A stretch of 64,000 nucleotides of DNA from Calliopsis andreniformis (taxonomy: Eukaryota > Arthropoda > Insecta > Hymenoptera > Andrenidae): contig NW_027480422.1 of assembly GCF_051401765.1 (NCBI RefSeq), positions 17,316,001 through 17,380,000 of the forward strand, written 5' to 3'. The notes below the pieces were generated by a model, which had not been told where the DNA came from, did not search any database, and saw only the letters and a program-made list of their open reading frames with translations. Positions 53,401-64,000 of the stretch are shown piece by piece (the stretch's first letter is position 1; the number at the start of each line of letters is the position of its first letter). The translations under genes were made by a program, and so were the position numbers.

Positions 53401-56400
53401 ACCATTACCTTCACACTGGTTGCAAATATACATTATATACGATGGAATAGCTGTTGTATTTATATTGCATTTTATGCTTCTGGCGTTGTCTTCTTAGGCC
53501 CTAACTATTCGATCTGGTGGAGCAATGCTCTAGAGTAAAGCCTAGGTTGCCCGGAACGTAGAAATGACCTTTACTTTCACACTGTTTGCAAATATACATT
53601 ATATACGATGGAAAAGCTGTTGTATTTATATTGTATTTTATGCTTCTGGCGTTGTCTTCTTAGGGCCTAACTATTCGATCTGGTGGAGCAATGCTCTAGA
53701 GTAAAGCCTAGGTTGCCCGGAATGTAGAAATTACCATTACCTTCACACTGTTTGCAAATATACATTTTATACGATGGAAAAGCTGTTGTATTTATATAGT
53801 GTTTTATGCTTCTGGCGTTGACTTCTAAGGCACCAGCTATTCGATCTGGTGGAGCAACGCCCGAGTGTGAAGCCTAGGTTGCCCGGAACGTAGAAATGAC
53901 CATCACCTTCACTCTGGTTGCAATCATTCCTGTTATACGATGGAAAAACTGTTGTATATATATTATACTTTATGCTTCTGGCATTGACTTCTAAGGCCCT
54001 AACTATCCGATGTGGTGGAGCAACGCCCTAGAGTGAAGCCTAGGTTGCCTGGAACGTAGAAATGACCATAGCTTTCACACTGGTTGCAATTATTCCTGTT
54101 ATACAAGGGAAAAACTGTTGTATTTACATTGTATTTTATGCTTCTGGCGCTGACTTCTTAGGCCCTAACTATTCGACCTGGTGGAACAACTCCCTAGAGT
54201 GAAGCCTAGGTTGCCCGGAACGTAGAAATGACCTTTACTTTCACACTGTTTGCAAATATACATTATATACGATGGAAAAGCTGTTGCATTTATATTGTGT
54301 TTTATATTTCTGGCGTTGACTTCTTAGACCCTAACTATTCGACCTGGTGGAACAACTCCCTAGAGTGAAGCCTAGGTTGCCCGGAACGTAGAAATGACCT
54401 TTAATTTCACACTGTTTGCAAGTATACATTATATACGGTGGAAAAGCTGTTGTATTTATATTGTATTTTATGCTTCTGGCGTTGTCTTCTTAGGCAATAT
54501 CTATTCGATCTGGTGGAGCAATGCTCTAGAGTAAAGCCTAGGTTGCCCGGAACGTAGAAATGACCATAACTATCAGACTGGTTGCAATTATTCGTTTTAT
54601 AGGATGGAAAGACTGTTGTATTTATATTGTATTTGGTGCTCCTGGCGTTGACTTCTTAGGCCCTAACTATTGGATCTGTTGGAGCAACGCCCTAGAGTGT
54701 AGCCTAGGTTGCCCGGAACGTATAAATGACCATTACTTCCACACTGTTTATAATTATTCATTTTATACAAGGAAAAACTGTTGTATTTATATTGCATTTT
54801 ATGATTCTGGCATTGACTTCTAAGGCCCTAACTATTCGACGTGGTGGGGCAACGCCATAGAGCGAAACCTAGGTTGCTCGGAACGTAGAAATGACCATTA
54901 CTTTCACACTGGTTGCAATTATTCGTTTTATAGGATGGAAAGACTGTTGTATTTATATTGTATTTTATAGTTATGGCGTTGCCTTCTAGGGCCGTAGCTA
55001 TTCGATGTGGTTGAGCAACGCCCTACAGTGAAGCCTAGGTTGCCCGGAACGTAGAAGTGACCATAGCGTTCATACTGGTTGCAATGATTCGTTTTACACG
55101 ATGGAAAAACTGTTGCATTTATTTTGTATTTGGTGCTCCTTGCGTTGACTTCTTAGGCCCTAGCTATTGGATCTGGTGGGCCAACGCCCTAGAGTGAAGC
55201 CTAGGTTGCCCGGAACGTAAAAATGACCATAACATTCATACTGGTTGCAATTATTCGTTTTATACGATGGAAAAACTGTTGTATTTTTATTTTATTTTGT
55301 GCTTCTGGCGTTGACTTCTAAGTCCCTAGCTATTCGATCTGGTGGAGCAACGCCCTAGAGTGAAGCCTAGGTTGCCCGGAACGTAGAAATGACCATCACC
55401 TTCACTCTGGTTGCAATCATTCCTGTTATACGATGGACAAACTGTTGTATATATATTATACTTTATGCTTCAGGCGTTGACTTCTAAGGCCGTAGCTATT
55501 CGACGTGGTGGAGCAACGCCCTAGAGTGAAGCCTAGGCTGCACGGAATGTAGAAGTGACCATAACTTTCACACTGGTTGCAATTATTCCCGTTATACGAT
55601 GGAAAAACTGTTGTATTTTTTGTATTTTATGTATCGGGCGTTGAGTTCTCGGGAGCTAGCTATTCGATATGGTGTAGCATCGCCCTAGAGTGAAGCCTAG
55701 GTTGCCCGGAACGTAGAAATGACCATTACTTCCACACTGTTTGCAATTATTCATTTTATACAATGGAAAAACTGTTGTATTTTTATTGTATTTTATGCTT
55801 CTGGCGTTGACTTCTAAGGTCCTAGCTATTCGATCTCGTTGGGCAACGTCCAAGAGTGAAGCCTATGTTGCCCGAAACGTAGAAAAGACCATTACCTTCA
55901 CTCTGGTTGCAATAATTCTTTTTATACTATGGAAAAACTGTTGTATTTATTTTGTATTTGGTGCTTCTGGCGTTCACTTCTTAGGCCCTAGCTATTGGAT
56001 CTGGTGGACCAACGCCCTAGAGTGAAGCCTAAGATGCCCGGAACGTGGGAATGACCATCACTTTCACACTGGTTGCAATTATTCCCCTTATACGATGGAA
56101 AAACTGTTGTATTTTGATTGTATTTTATGTTTCGGGCGTTGACTTATAAGGCCCTAGCTATTCGATCTCGTGGAGCAACGCCCTAGACTGAAGCCTAGGC
56201 TGCACGGAATGTAGAAGTGACCATAACCTTCACACTGCTTGCAACTACTCGTTTTATACAATGGAAAACTGTTGTATTAATTTTGTATTTTATGCTTCCG
56301 GCGTTGTCTTGTAAGGCCCTGACTATTCGATCTGGTGGAGCAACGCCCTAGAGAGAAGCCTAGGTTGCCCGGAACGTAGAAATGACCATAACTTTCACAC

Positions 56401-56716
56401 TGGTTGCTATTATTCGTTTTATACGATGGAAAAACTGTTGTATTTATATTGTATGTTATGCTTCGGGCCTCGACTTCTAAGGCCCTAACTATTGGATCTG
56501 GTGGAGCAACTACCCAGGGTGAAGCCAAGGTTGCCCGGAACGTAGAAATGACCATTACTTTCACACTGGTTGCAGTTATTCATGCTATACGATGGAAAAG
56601 CTGTTGCATTTTTATTGTACTTTCTTCTTCTGGCTTTGACTTCTAAGGTCTTAGCTATTCGATCTGGTGATGCAACGACCTAGAGTGAAGCCTAGGTTGC
56701 ACGGAATGTAGAAGTG
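53401..56716 (+). repeat. Module S1, copy 4 (about 20 monomers, older)
   Basis: From about 54,240 the monomer order matches 30,370-32,230 at an offset near 23,867 bp, but with more base differences than copies 1-3 show among themselves. The start (53,820) carries the AAGGCACCAG change of Block T. It then runs into the second copy of the 52-53k segment. Confidence 0.78.
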
Positions 56717-57459
56717 ACCATAACTTTCACACTGGTTGCAATTATTCGATTTATACAATGGAAAAACTGTTGTATTAATTTTGTATTTTATGTTTCGGGC
56801 GTTGACTTCTTAGGCCCTAACTGTTCGATCTGGTGGGACAACGCCCTAGAATGAAGCCTAGGTTGCCCGGAACGTAGAAATGACAATTACTTGCACACAG
56901 GTTGCAGTTATTCATGCTATACGTTGGAAAAACTGTTGCATTTTTATTGTACTTTCTTCTTCTGGCTTTGACTTCTAAGGTCTTAGCTATTCGATCTGGT
57001 GGGGCAACATCCAAGAGAGAAGCCTTTGTTTCCCGGAACGTAGAAATGTCTATCACCTTCACACTGGTTGCAATTATTCCCGTTATACGATGGAAAAACT
57101 GTTTTATTTTTACTGTATTTTACGTTTCGGGCGCTGACTTCTAAGGCCCTAGCTATTCGATCTGGTGGAGCAACGCCCTAGAGTGAGGCCTAGGTATCCC
57201 GGAACGTAGAAATGACCACCAGCTTCACTCTGGTTGCAATTATTCCTGTTATACGATGGAAAAACTGATGTATTTGTATTGTATTTTATGCTTCCGGCGT
57301 TGACTTCTAAGGCCCTAACTATTGGATCTGGTGGAGCAACTCCCTAGAGTGAAGCCTAGGTTGCCCGGAACGTAGAAATGACCTTTAATTTCACACTGTT
57401 TGCAAGTATACATTATATACGGTGGAAAAGCTGTTGTATTTATATTGTATTTTATGCTT
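56717..57459 (+). repeat. Mixed monomers at the edge of the duplicated core
   Basis: About four to five monomers with private changes such as GTTTCCCGGAACG and GATGTATTTGTATTG. I find no long copy of this stretch elsewhere in the window. Confidence 0.6.
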
Positions 57460-58230
57460 CTGGCGTTGACTTCTTAGGCCCTAACTATTCGATCTGGTGG
57501 AACAACGCCCTAGAGTGAAGCCTATGTTGCACGGAACGTAGAAATGACCATCACTTTCACACTAGTTGCATTTATTCCTGTTGTGCGATGGTAAAACTGT
57601 TGTATCTTTATTGTATTTTATGCTTCGGGCGTTGACCTCTATTGCCCTACCTATTCGATCTGGTGGAGCAACGCCCTAGAGTCAGGCCTAGGTTGCCCGG
57701 AACGTAGAAATGACCATAACTTTCACACAGGTTGCAATTGTTCGTTTTATACGATGGAAAGGCTGTTGTATTTATTTTGTATTTTATGCTTCTGGCTTTG
57801 ACTTCTAAGGACCTAACTCATCGATCTGGTGGAGCAATGCCTCAGAGTTAAGTCTAGGATTACCGGAACGTAGAAATGGTCATTACGTTCACACTGGCTG
57901 CAATTATTCCTGTTATACGATTGAAAAGCTGTCGTATTTATATTGTATTTTATGCTTCAGGCGTTGACTTCTAAGGCCGTAGCTATTCGATGTAGTGGAG
58001 CAACGCCCTAGAGGGAAGCCTAGTTTCCCGAAAGGTGGAAATGACAATAACTTTCACACTGTTTGCAATTATTAATTTTATACAATGGAAAAACTGTTGT
58101 ATTTATATTGTATTTTATGCTTCTGGCGTTGACTTCTAAGCCCCTAGCTATTGGATGTGTTGGAGCAACGCCCTAGAGCGAAACCCAGGTTGCCCATAAC
58201 GTAGAAATGACCTTTACTTTTACACTGGTT
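57460..58230 (+). repeat. Block V, copy 1 (about 4.6 monomers)
   Basis: This matches 58,787-59,557 at offset 1,327 bp (eight monomers minus one base). Shared rare strings include CTAGTTGCATTTATTCC, GCCTCAGAGTTAAGTC and AAAAGCTGTCGTATT. There are more differences than in the 12.7-15.4k pair, so this duplication is older. Confidence 0.78.
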
Positions 58231-58786
58231 GCATTTATTTCTGTTATACGATGTACAAACTGTTGGATTTTTATTGTACTTTACGCTTCCGTCGTCGACT
58301 TCTAAGGACCTATGTATTCGATCTGGTGGAGCAATGCCTCAGAGTTAAGTCTAGGATACCCGGAGCGTTGAAATGGCCATTACGTTCACACTGGTTGCAA
58401 TTATTCGTTTTATACTATGGAAAAACTGTTCTATTTATTTTGTATTTTATGCTTCGGGCGTTGACTTCTAAGGCCCTAACTATTCGATCTGGTGGAGCCA
58501 CGACCTAGAGTGAAGCCTAGGTTGCCCGGAACGTAGAAATGACCATTACTTTCACACTGCTTGATATTATTCATTTTATACGATGGAAAATCTGTTGTAC
58601 TTATGCTGTATTTTATTCTTCTGGCGTTGAATTCTAAGTCCCTAGCTATTCGATCTGGAGGAGCAATGCCTTAGGGTGAAGCCTAGGTTGCCCGAAACGT
58701 AGAAATGACCATTACTTTCACACTGGTTGCTGTTATACGTTTTATACGATGGAAAAACTGTTGTATTTATTTTGTACTTGATGCTT
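58231..58786 (+). repeat. Divergent linker monomers
   Basis: About three to four monomers between the Block V copies. One near 58,285 has a CTTCCGTCGTCGAC change in the normally conserved TCTGGCGTTGAC segment. Only satellite is present. Confidence 0.6.
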
Positions 58787-59557
58787 CTGGCGTTGACTTC
58801 TTAGGCCCTAACTATTCGATCTGGTGGAACAACGCCCTAGAGTGAAGCCTATGTTGCACGGAACGTAGAAATGACCATCACTTTCACGCTAGTTGCATTT
58901 ATTCCTGTTGTGCGATGGAAAAACTGTTGTATCTTTATTGTATTTTATGCTTCGGGCGTTGACCTCTATGGCCCTACCTATTCGATCTGGTGGAGCAACG
59001 CCCTAGAGTCAGGCCTAGGTTGCCCGGAACGTAGAAATGACCATAACTTTCACACAGGTTGCAATTGTTCGTTTTATACGATGGAAAGGCTGTTTTATTG
59101 ATTTTGTATTTTATGCTTCTGGCTTTGACTTCTAAGGACCTAACTCATCGATCTGGTGGAGCAATGCCTCAGAGTTAAGTCTAGGATTACCGGAACGTAG
59201 AAATGGTCATTACGTTCACACTGGCTGCAATTATTCCTGTTATACGATTGAAAAGCTGTCGTATTTATATTGTATTTTATGCTTCAGGCGTTGACTTCTA
59301 AGGCCGTAGCTATTCGATGTAGTGGAGCAACGCCCTAGAGTGAAGCCTAGTTTCCCGGAAGGTGGAAATGACAATTACTTTCACGCTGTTTGCAATTATT
59401 CATTTCATACAATGGGAAAACTGTTGTATTTATATTGTATTTTATGCTTCTGGCGTAGACTTCTGAGCCCCTAGCTATTGGATGTGGTGGAGCAACGCCC
59501 TAGAGCGAAACCTAGGTTGCCCGGATCGTAGAAATGACCTTTACTTTCACACTGGTT
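58787..59557 (+). repeat. Block V, copy 2
   Basis: Second copy of 57,460-58,230, differing at several positions, for example CACGCTAGTTG for CACACTAGTTG and TTTTATTGATTTTG for TTGTATTTATTTTG. Just over one monomer (59,558-59,776) separates its end from the orientation switch. Confidence 0.78.
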
Positions 59558-59682
59558 GAAATTATTCGCTATATACGATGGAAAAGCTGTTGTATTTTTA
59601 TTGTACTTTATGCTTCTGGCGTTGACTTCTTAGGCCCTAGCTATTCGATCTGGTGGACCGACGCCCTAGAGTGATGTATAGG

Positions 59683-59854
59683 TTGCCCGGAACGGAGAAA
59701 TGACAATAACTTTCACAATGATTGCAATTATTGCTTTTATACGATGGAATAACTGTTGTATTTTTCTTGTATTTTACATATTGTATTTTCCATCGTATGA
59801 GTGGAATAATTGCAGCCAGTGTGAAAGTTATGGTCATTTCTACGTTCCGGGCAA
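59683..59854. repeat. Inverted repeat at the array orientation switch
   Basis: The left arm 59,683-59,749 and right arm 59,788-59,854 are 67 bp each and reverse complementary in exact register with scattered mismatches. They flank a 38 bp spacer (59,750-59,787). The + monomer reads normally up to about 59,776, in its T-rich segment; after a few T/A-rich bases the reverse-strand monomer starts close to TTTTCCATCG. The usual ACAG part of the reverse-strand monomer is missing at the joint. A short T/A-rich microhomology at the joint suggests end joining or template switching; this is inference. An assembly join of two reads is an alternative to exclude. Confidence 0.85.
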
Positions 59855-62800
59855 CCTAGACTTCACTCTAGGCCGTTAGTCCACCAGATCGAGTGACTAG
59901 GGCCTTAGATGTCAACGCCAGAAGCTTAAAATACAATAAAAATACAACAGTTTTTACTTCCTATAAAAGGAATAATTGCAACCAGAGTGAAAGTAACAGA
60001 CATTTCTACGTTCCGGGCAGCCTGGGCTTCACTCTAGAGCGTTGCTTCGCCAAATGGATGAGTATGAGCATTAGAAATTAACGCCAGAAACATAAACTAC
60101 AAAATAAATACACCAGTTTTTCCATCGTATAAAAGGTATAATTGCATCCAGTTTGAAAGTTATGGCCATTTCTACGTTCCGGGCAACCTAGGTTTTGCTC
60201 TAGGGCGTTGCTCCACCACATCGAATAGTTAGGGCCTTAGAAGTCAACGCCTGAAACATAAAATACAATAAAAATACAACATTTTGTTCATCGTATAACA
60301 GGGATAATTGCAACCAGTGTGAAAGATATGGTCATTTCTACGTTTCGGGCAACCTGGGCTACAATCTAGGGCGTTGGCCCACCACATCCAATACATAGGG
60401 CCTAAGAAGTCAACGCCAGAAGCACCAAATACAATATAAATACAACAGTTTTTCCATCGTATATAACGAATAATTGCAACCAGTGTGAAAGTAATGGTCA
60501 TTTCTACGTTCCGGGCAACCTAGGCTTCACTCTAGGGCGTTGTTCCACCAGATCGAATAGTGAGCGCCTAGGAAGTCAACGTCTGAATCATAAAATACGA
60601 TATATGTACAATAGTTTTTCCGTCGTATAAAACGAATAATTGCAACCAGTGCGAAAGTAATGGCCATTTCTACGTTCCGGGCGACCTTGGCTTCACTCTG
60701 GGGCGTTGGTCCAGCAAATCGAATAGTTAGGGCCTCAGAAGTCAACGCCAGAAGCATAAAATACGATATAAGTACAACAGTTTTTCCTGGTTGCCCGGAA
60801 CGTAGAAATGATCATAACTTTCAGACTGGCGAAAGTAATGCTCATTTCTACATTCCGGGCAACCTAGGCTTCACTCTAGGGCGTTGCTCCACGAGATCGA
60901 ATAGTTAGGGTCTTAGAACTCAACGCCAGAAGAATAAAATACAATAAAAATACTACAGTTTTTCCATCGTATAACAGGAATAACTGCAACCAGTGTGAAA
61001 GTACTGGTCATTTCTACGTTACGGGTAACCTCGGCATCACTCTAAGGCGTTGCTCCACCAGATCGAATAGCTAGGGACTTAGAATTCAACGCCAGAAGAA
61101 TAAAATACAATATAAGTCCAACAGTTTTTCCATCGTATAACAGGAATAATTGCAACCACTGTGAAGGTAATGGTCTTTTCTATGTTCCGGGCAACTAGGC
61201 TTCACTCTAGGGCGGTGATCCGCCAGATCAAATAGTTAGGGCCTAAGACGTCAACGCCAGAAGCATAAAACACAATATAAATATAACAGCTTTTAAATCG
61301 TATATACTATATATTTGCAAACAGTGTGAAAGTAATGGTCATTTCTACGTTCCGGGCAACCTAGGCTTCACTTTAGGGCGCTGCTCCACCTGATCGAATA
61401 GCTAGGGACTTAGATTTCAACGCCAGAAGAATAAAATACTATATAAGTAAAACAGTTTTTCCATCCTATAAAATGAATAATTGCAAACAGTGTGAAAGTG
61501 ATGGTCATTCCTACGTTCCGGGCAACCTGGGCTTCATTCTAGGGCGTTATTCCACCACATCTAGTAGCTACGGCCTTAGAAGTCAACGCTGGAAGCATAA
61601 AATACAATAAAGATACAACAGTCCTTCCATCGTATAACAGGAATAATTGCAACCAGTGTGAAGGTAATGGTCTTTTCTATGTTCCGGGGAACCTAGGCAT
61701 TACTCTAGGGCGGTGCTCCACCATATCAAATAGTTTGGGCCTACGAAGTCAACGCCAGAAGCATAAAATACAATATAAATATTTCAGGTTTTCCACCGTA
61801 TATAATGTATATTTGCAAACAGTGTGAAAGTAATGGTCATTTCTATGTCCCGGGCAACCTACTAGTCACTCTAGGGCGTTGCTCCACGAGATCGAATGGT
61901 TAGGGACTTAGAATTCAACGCCAGAAGCATAAAATACAATAAAAATGCAACAGTTTTTCCATCGTATAACAGGAATAACTGCAACCAGTGTGAAAGTACT
62001 TTCATTTCTACGTTTCGGCCAACCTAGGCTCCACTCTAGGGCGTTGCTCCACCAAATCGAATAGCCAGGGCCTTAGAAGTCAACGCCCGAAGCATAAAAA
62101 ACTATAAAAATACAACGGTTTTTCCATCGTATAACAGGAATAATTGCAACCAGAGTGAAAGTTATGGTCATTTCGACGTTCCGGGCAACCTAGGCTTCAC
62201 TGTAGGGCGTTCCTCCACCAGATCGAATTGTTAGGGCCTAAGAAGTCAACGCCAGAAGCATCAAACACAATATAAATGCAACAGTTTTTCCATCGTATAA
62301 AACGAATAATTGCATCCAGCGTGAAAGTAATGGACATTTCTACGTTCCGGGCAACCTAGGGTTCACTCTAGGGCGTTGCACCACCAGATCGAGTAGCTAG
62401 GAATTTAGAAGTCAACGCCCGAAGCATAAAATACAATAAAGATACAACAGTCTTTCCATCGTATAAGAGGAGTAATTGCAACCAGTGTGAAAGTGGTGGT
62501 CATTTCTACGTTCCGGGCAACCTAGGCTTCACTCTAGGTCGTTGTTCCACCACATCGAATTGTTAGGGCCTTGGAAGTCAACGCCAGAATCATAAAATAC
62601 AAAACAAATGCAACAGTTCTTCCATCGTATAAAACGTATAATTGCAATCCGTGTGAAAGTTATGGTCATTTCTACGTTCCGGGCAACCTAGGCTTCACTC
62701 TAGGGCGTTGCTCCATCAGATCGAATATCTAGGGCCTTAGAAGTCTACGCGCGGGGCATAAAAAGCAAAATAAATACAACAGTTTTTCCATCGTATAAAA

Positions 62801-64000
62801 CGAATAATTGCAACCGGTGTGAAAGTTATGGTCACTTCTACGTTCCGTGCAACCTAGGCTTCACTCTAGGGCGTTGCTCCACCAGATCGATTAGCTACGG
62901 ACTTAGAAGTCAACTCCAGAAGCATAAAATACAATATAAATACAACATTTTTTCCATCGTATAACAGGAATAATTGCAACCAGTGTGAAGATGATGGTCA
63001 TTCCTACGTTCGGGGCAACATAGGCTTCACTCTAGGGCGTTGCTCCACCACATCGAATTGCTAGGGCCTAAGAAGTCAACGCCGGAAGCATAAAACACAA
63101 TATAAATGCAGCAGTTTTTCCATTGTATAAATCGAATAATTGCAACCAGTGTGAATGTAATGTTCATTTCTACGTTCCGGGCAACCTAGGCTTCACTCTA
63201 GGGCGTTGTTCCACCAGATCGAATAGTTAGGGCCTAATACGTCAACGCCAGAAGCATAAAATACAATAAAAATACAACAGTTTTTCCGTCGTATAAAACG
63301 AGTTATTGAAACCAGTATGAAAGTTATGATCATTTCTACGTTCCGGGCAGCCTAGGATTCACCCTAGGGCGCTGCTCCACCTGATCGAATAGTTAGGGCC
63401 TAGGAAGTCGACGCCAGAAGCATAAAATACGATATATGTACAACAGTTTTTCCATCGTATAAAACGAATAATTGCAACCAGTGTGAAAGTAATGACCATT
63501 TCTACGTTCCGGTCATCCTAGACTTAACTCTGAGGCATTGCTCCACCAGATCGAATACGTAGGGCCTTAGAAGTCAACGCCAGAAGCACAAAGTACAATC
63601 AAAATCCAACCGTTTGTCCATCGTATAGCATAAGTAATTGCAACAAGACTGAAGGTAACGGTCATTTCTACGTTTCGGGCAACCTAGGCTTCACTCTAGT
63701 GCGTTGCTCCACAAGATCGAATAGCTAGGGCCTTAGAAGCCAACGCCCGAAACATAAAATACAATAAAAATACAACAGTTTTTCCTTCGTATAACAGGAA
63801 TAATTGCATCATATGTGAAAGTGATGGTCAGTTCCACGTTCCGGCAACCTGGACTTCACTCTATGGCGTTGGTCCACCAGATCCAATAGTTAGGGCCTAA
63901 GAAGTCAACACCAGACGCATAAAACACAATAAAAACGCAACAGTTTTTTCATCGTATTACACGGACAATTGCAACCAGTGTGAAAGATATGGTCATTTCA
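59777..64000 (-). repeat. Inverted satellite array: about 25 monomers in the opposite orientation
   Basis: From the junction near 59,770 to the window end the same 166 bp family is present as its reverse complement. The marker TACGTTCCGG recurs at 59,841, 60,007 and 60,173 with 166 bp spacing, and a variant follows at 60,339. Monomers here are more divergent from each other than in the 28-56k core, and I see no long internal duplication. The first inverted monomers do not look like a mirror copy of the last + monomers beyond the family consensus, so this is not simply a recent large palindrome. The array is cut by the window end, inside a monomer. Confidence 0.96.
60789..60864. repeat. Snap-back hairpin insertion in an inverted monomer
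   Basis: Left arm 60,789-60,822 and right arm 60,831-60,864 form a 34 bp inverted repeat with three mismatches and an 8-base loop (60,823-60,830). The left arm is satellite in + orientation (it contains TTGCCCGGAACGTAGAAATG), placed inside the - oriented array. It replaces about 31 bp of the expected monomer with about 43 bp, so this monomer measures 178 bp instead of 166 (marker spacing 60,671 to 60,849). The flanking monomers are normal. Confidence 0.88.

Larger units (their letters stand above)
1..59776 (+). repeat. Main satellite array: about 360 head-to-tail copies of a 166 bp monomer
   Basis: The sequence repeats without a break with a 166 bp period; the string CGTAGA or a close variant recurs at 165, 331 and 497 and keeps this spacing. 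All monomers point the same way. Monomer length varies by only one to three bases, mostly in the T-rich middle. Conservation is strongest from GCCTAGG through GTAGAAATGACC and weakest in the segment between ACTGTTGTAT and TATGCTTCTGG. No unique sequence or mobile element interrupts it. Because 166 is not a multiple of 3, any reading frame changes phase in each monomer and soon meets a stop. Long homogeneous arrays of nucleosome-length monomers are characteristic of eukaryotic centromeric or pericentromeric satellites; that role is inferred, as no CENH3 or chromatin data can be seen. Both strands carry short chance open frames, none longer than about 110 codons. Confidence 0.97.

Noticed and set aside
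59683..59854. Terminal inverted repeat of a transposon at the orientation switch
   Set aside because: The arms are ordinary satellite monomers, with no target site duplication, transposase or non-satellite DNA nearby.
1..64000. Many open reading frames of 60-109 codons on both strands, with recurring predicted peptides
   Set aside because: They recur because the DNA repeats. Opposite-strand frames overlap the same monomers, many start at non-ATG codons, frames shift in each 166 bp copy, and none continues beyond about two monomers. No domain or coding signature is visible.
1..64000. CRISPR array
   Set aside because: The repeat is 166 bp and contiguous, with no unique spacers between short repeats and no cas genes.
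59777..64000. TTAGGG strings as telomeric repeats
   Set aside because: The hexamer appears at most about once per inverted monomer, in AGTTAGGGCC, as part of the satellite and never in tandem.

Overview
The whole 64 kb is one satellite DNA family. I see no gene, RNA gene, transposon, CRISPR array or unique sequence. The unit is a 166 bp monomer: for example, the same conserved point recurs at 165, 331 and 497, and at 5969 and 6135. About 385 monomers fit in the window. A long array of near-identical monomers of roughly nucleosome length, with higher-order duplications, is typical of a eukaryotic centromeric or pericentromeric satellite in a plant or animal. Nothing outside the repeat shows which organism it is. 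Monomers near 166 bp have been reported for some plants (I recall Prunus), but I cannot match the sequence from memory and length alone proves nothing.

Layout. From 1 to about 59,776 the monomers (about 360) all run head to tail in one direction, called + here. At about 59,750-59,787 the array flips, and the remaining 4.2 kb (about 25 monomers) runs in the opposite direction. One monomer in the flipped part carries a small snap-back inversion (60,789-60,864).

Higher-order structure in the + array. Region 1-5.3k holds three overlapping related copies of a block. Region 6.1-8.8k is a 9/8-monomer duplication. Regions 10.15-11.48k and 15.45-17.28k are related. Region 12.70-15.41k is a very recent 8-monomer (1,328 bp) tandem duplication. 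Regions 19.5-23.2k and 24.0-27.5k are a 3.7 kb duplication. The youngest part is 27.7-56.7k, built from two large modules: S1 (about 4.5 kb, four copies from 29.29k, 38.24k, 42.92k and 53.8k) and S2 (a 3,150 bp, 19-monomer unit starting at 33.60k, 36.75k, 46.53k and 49.68k). About 7.9 kb of S1+S2 (30.34-38.25k) recurs almost unchanged 12,926 bp downstream. Copies usually differ by the gain or loss of whole monomers, as expected from unequal exchange in register.

From about 56.7k to the end the monomers are more varied and the long duplications fade, which resembles an ageing array edge around the inversion. All identity statements are by eye, and block edges are good to about 20-50 bp.
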